Source of the DNA: Verrucomicrobiales bacterium
GTDB lineage: Bacteria; Verrucomicrobiota; Verrucomicrobiia; Verrucomicrobiales; DEV007
Length of the DNA: 5,871 bases
NCBI GenBank assembly: GCA_002696885.1
Contig: NZSO01000070.1
Location: 10,199-16,069 of the forward strand
Direction of reading: 5' to 3'
Below the pieces are notes generated by a model. It was not told where the DNA came from, did no database searches, and saw nothing but the letters and a program-made list of their open reading frames with translations. Below are positions 5,591 to 5,871 of this stretch, piece after piece. Positions within the stretch are counted from its first letter, which is position 1. Each line of letters begins with the position of its first letter. A program made the position numbers and the translations under genes.

Positions 5591-5871
5591 GGAGTGATTC
5601 ATATTGATGATATGTATTCATCATGGTTTATCGATTATGCAAGTTACGTTATTTTGGAGAGGGCGGTTCCGAGTCTAAATGATGGTTTAAAACCTGTTCA
5701 GAGACGCATTCTACATTCCTTAAAGGAGAAGGATGATGGTCGTTATAATAAGGTTGCTAACATTGTGGGTCATACCATGCAATATCATCCTCATGGAGAT
5801 GCCTCGATAGCTGACGCTTTAGTGACTTTGGGGCAAAAGAATTTGTTAATAGATACTCAGGGTAACTGGGG
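5420..5871 (+). CDS. parC: DNA topoisomerase IV subunit A (ParC/GyrA family), N-terminal part with lysine-rich tail
   Basis: The first 150 codons of a type IIA topoisomerase A subunit, cut by the right edge. This subunit cuts and rejoins both DNA strands and, with ParE, separates linked daughter chromosomes. Residues about 58-150 hold the start of the winged-helix core: SYVILERAVP (75-84), DGLKPVQRRIL (88-98), YHPHGD (122-127) and TQGNW (146-150). Phrases such as GRYNKVANIVG and HPHGDASI resemble Bacteroidota-type ParC rather than the proteobacterial form, and GNW rather than GNF also favours ParC over GyrA. The catalytic tyrosine lies beyond the edge. Residues 1-57 are an unusual extension with 24 lysines and two KKTKK motifs, without membrane or domain features. 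The ATG at 5420 follows an AT-rich leader with no Shine-Dalgarno sequence. The only other in-frame ATG nearby, codon 65, lies inside the conserved core and would remove part of it. ParC versus a GyrA paralogue cannot be fully settled without the C-terminal domain. Confidence 0.9.
   Translation, partial: MAKKKVVKKVIKRKVLKKKVPKDGAVKKTKKKASSSSIKKTKKAKKPTPKDNNTDKAGVIHIDDMYSSWFIDYASYVILERAVPSLNDGLKPVQRRILHSLKEKDDGRYNKVANIVGHTMQYHPHGDASIADALVTLGQKNLLIDTQGNW

Overview
The window is AT-rich, densely packed and bacterial. Five genes lie on the minus strand and one on the plus strand. It contains no RNA gene, CRISPR array, insertion sequence or phage gene. The best taxonomic clues are the two edge genes: a topoisomerase IV subunit A whose N-terminal core reads like the Bacteroidota-type ParC, and a large secreted M1 metallopeptidase of the kind with a GMEYP motif. 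Weak or absent Shine-Dalgarno sequences in front of both edge genes fit the same picture. I therefore infer Bacteroidota or an allied phylum, perhaps an aquatic organism, but this is inference; a related phylum such as Verrucomicrobiota or Marinimicrobia is not excluded.

Layout from right to left. At 5420-5871 (plus) is the 5' part of a parC-like gene carrying an unusual lysine-rich N-terminal tail. A 183-bp divergent intergenic region (5237-5419) separates it from a minus-strand run of four genes: a zinc-free medium-chain quinone oxidoreductase-type dehydrogenase (5236-4241), then phnC (4214-3423), phnE1 (3430-2561) and phnE2 (2559-1636). The spacings are 26 nt, an 8-nt overlap and 1 nt, so these four probably form one transcript. 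The last three encode the ATPase and two different membrane subunits of a phosphonate-family ABC importer. The binding protein PhnD, which normally delivers the substrate, is not in the window.

A 121-bp gap (1515-1635) follows, holding two perfect inverted repeats. One is a compact 12-bp hairpin just after phnE2. The other is a 10-bp dyad bracketing a plausible promoter for the next gene. That gene, running off the left edge (1514-1), encodes a secreted M1-family zinc aminopeptidase with intact catalytic residues.

How the genes work together: the Phn proteins form an inner-membrane uptake machine for a phosphonate, phosphite, phosphate or similar small oxyanion, and need a binding protein from elsewhere. 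The dehydrogenase may only share transcription. The peptidase and topoisomerase are functionally independent neighbours. I see no clear previously undescribed system. The points most worth a second look are the histone-like tail on ParC, the PhnD-less transporter operon and the dyad at the peptidase promoter.
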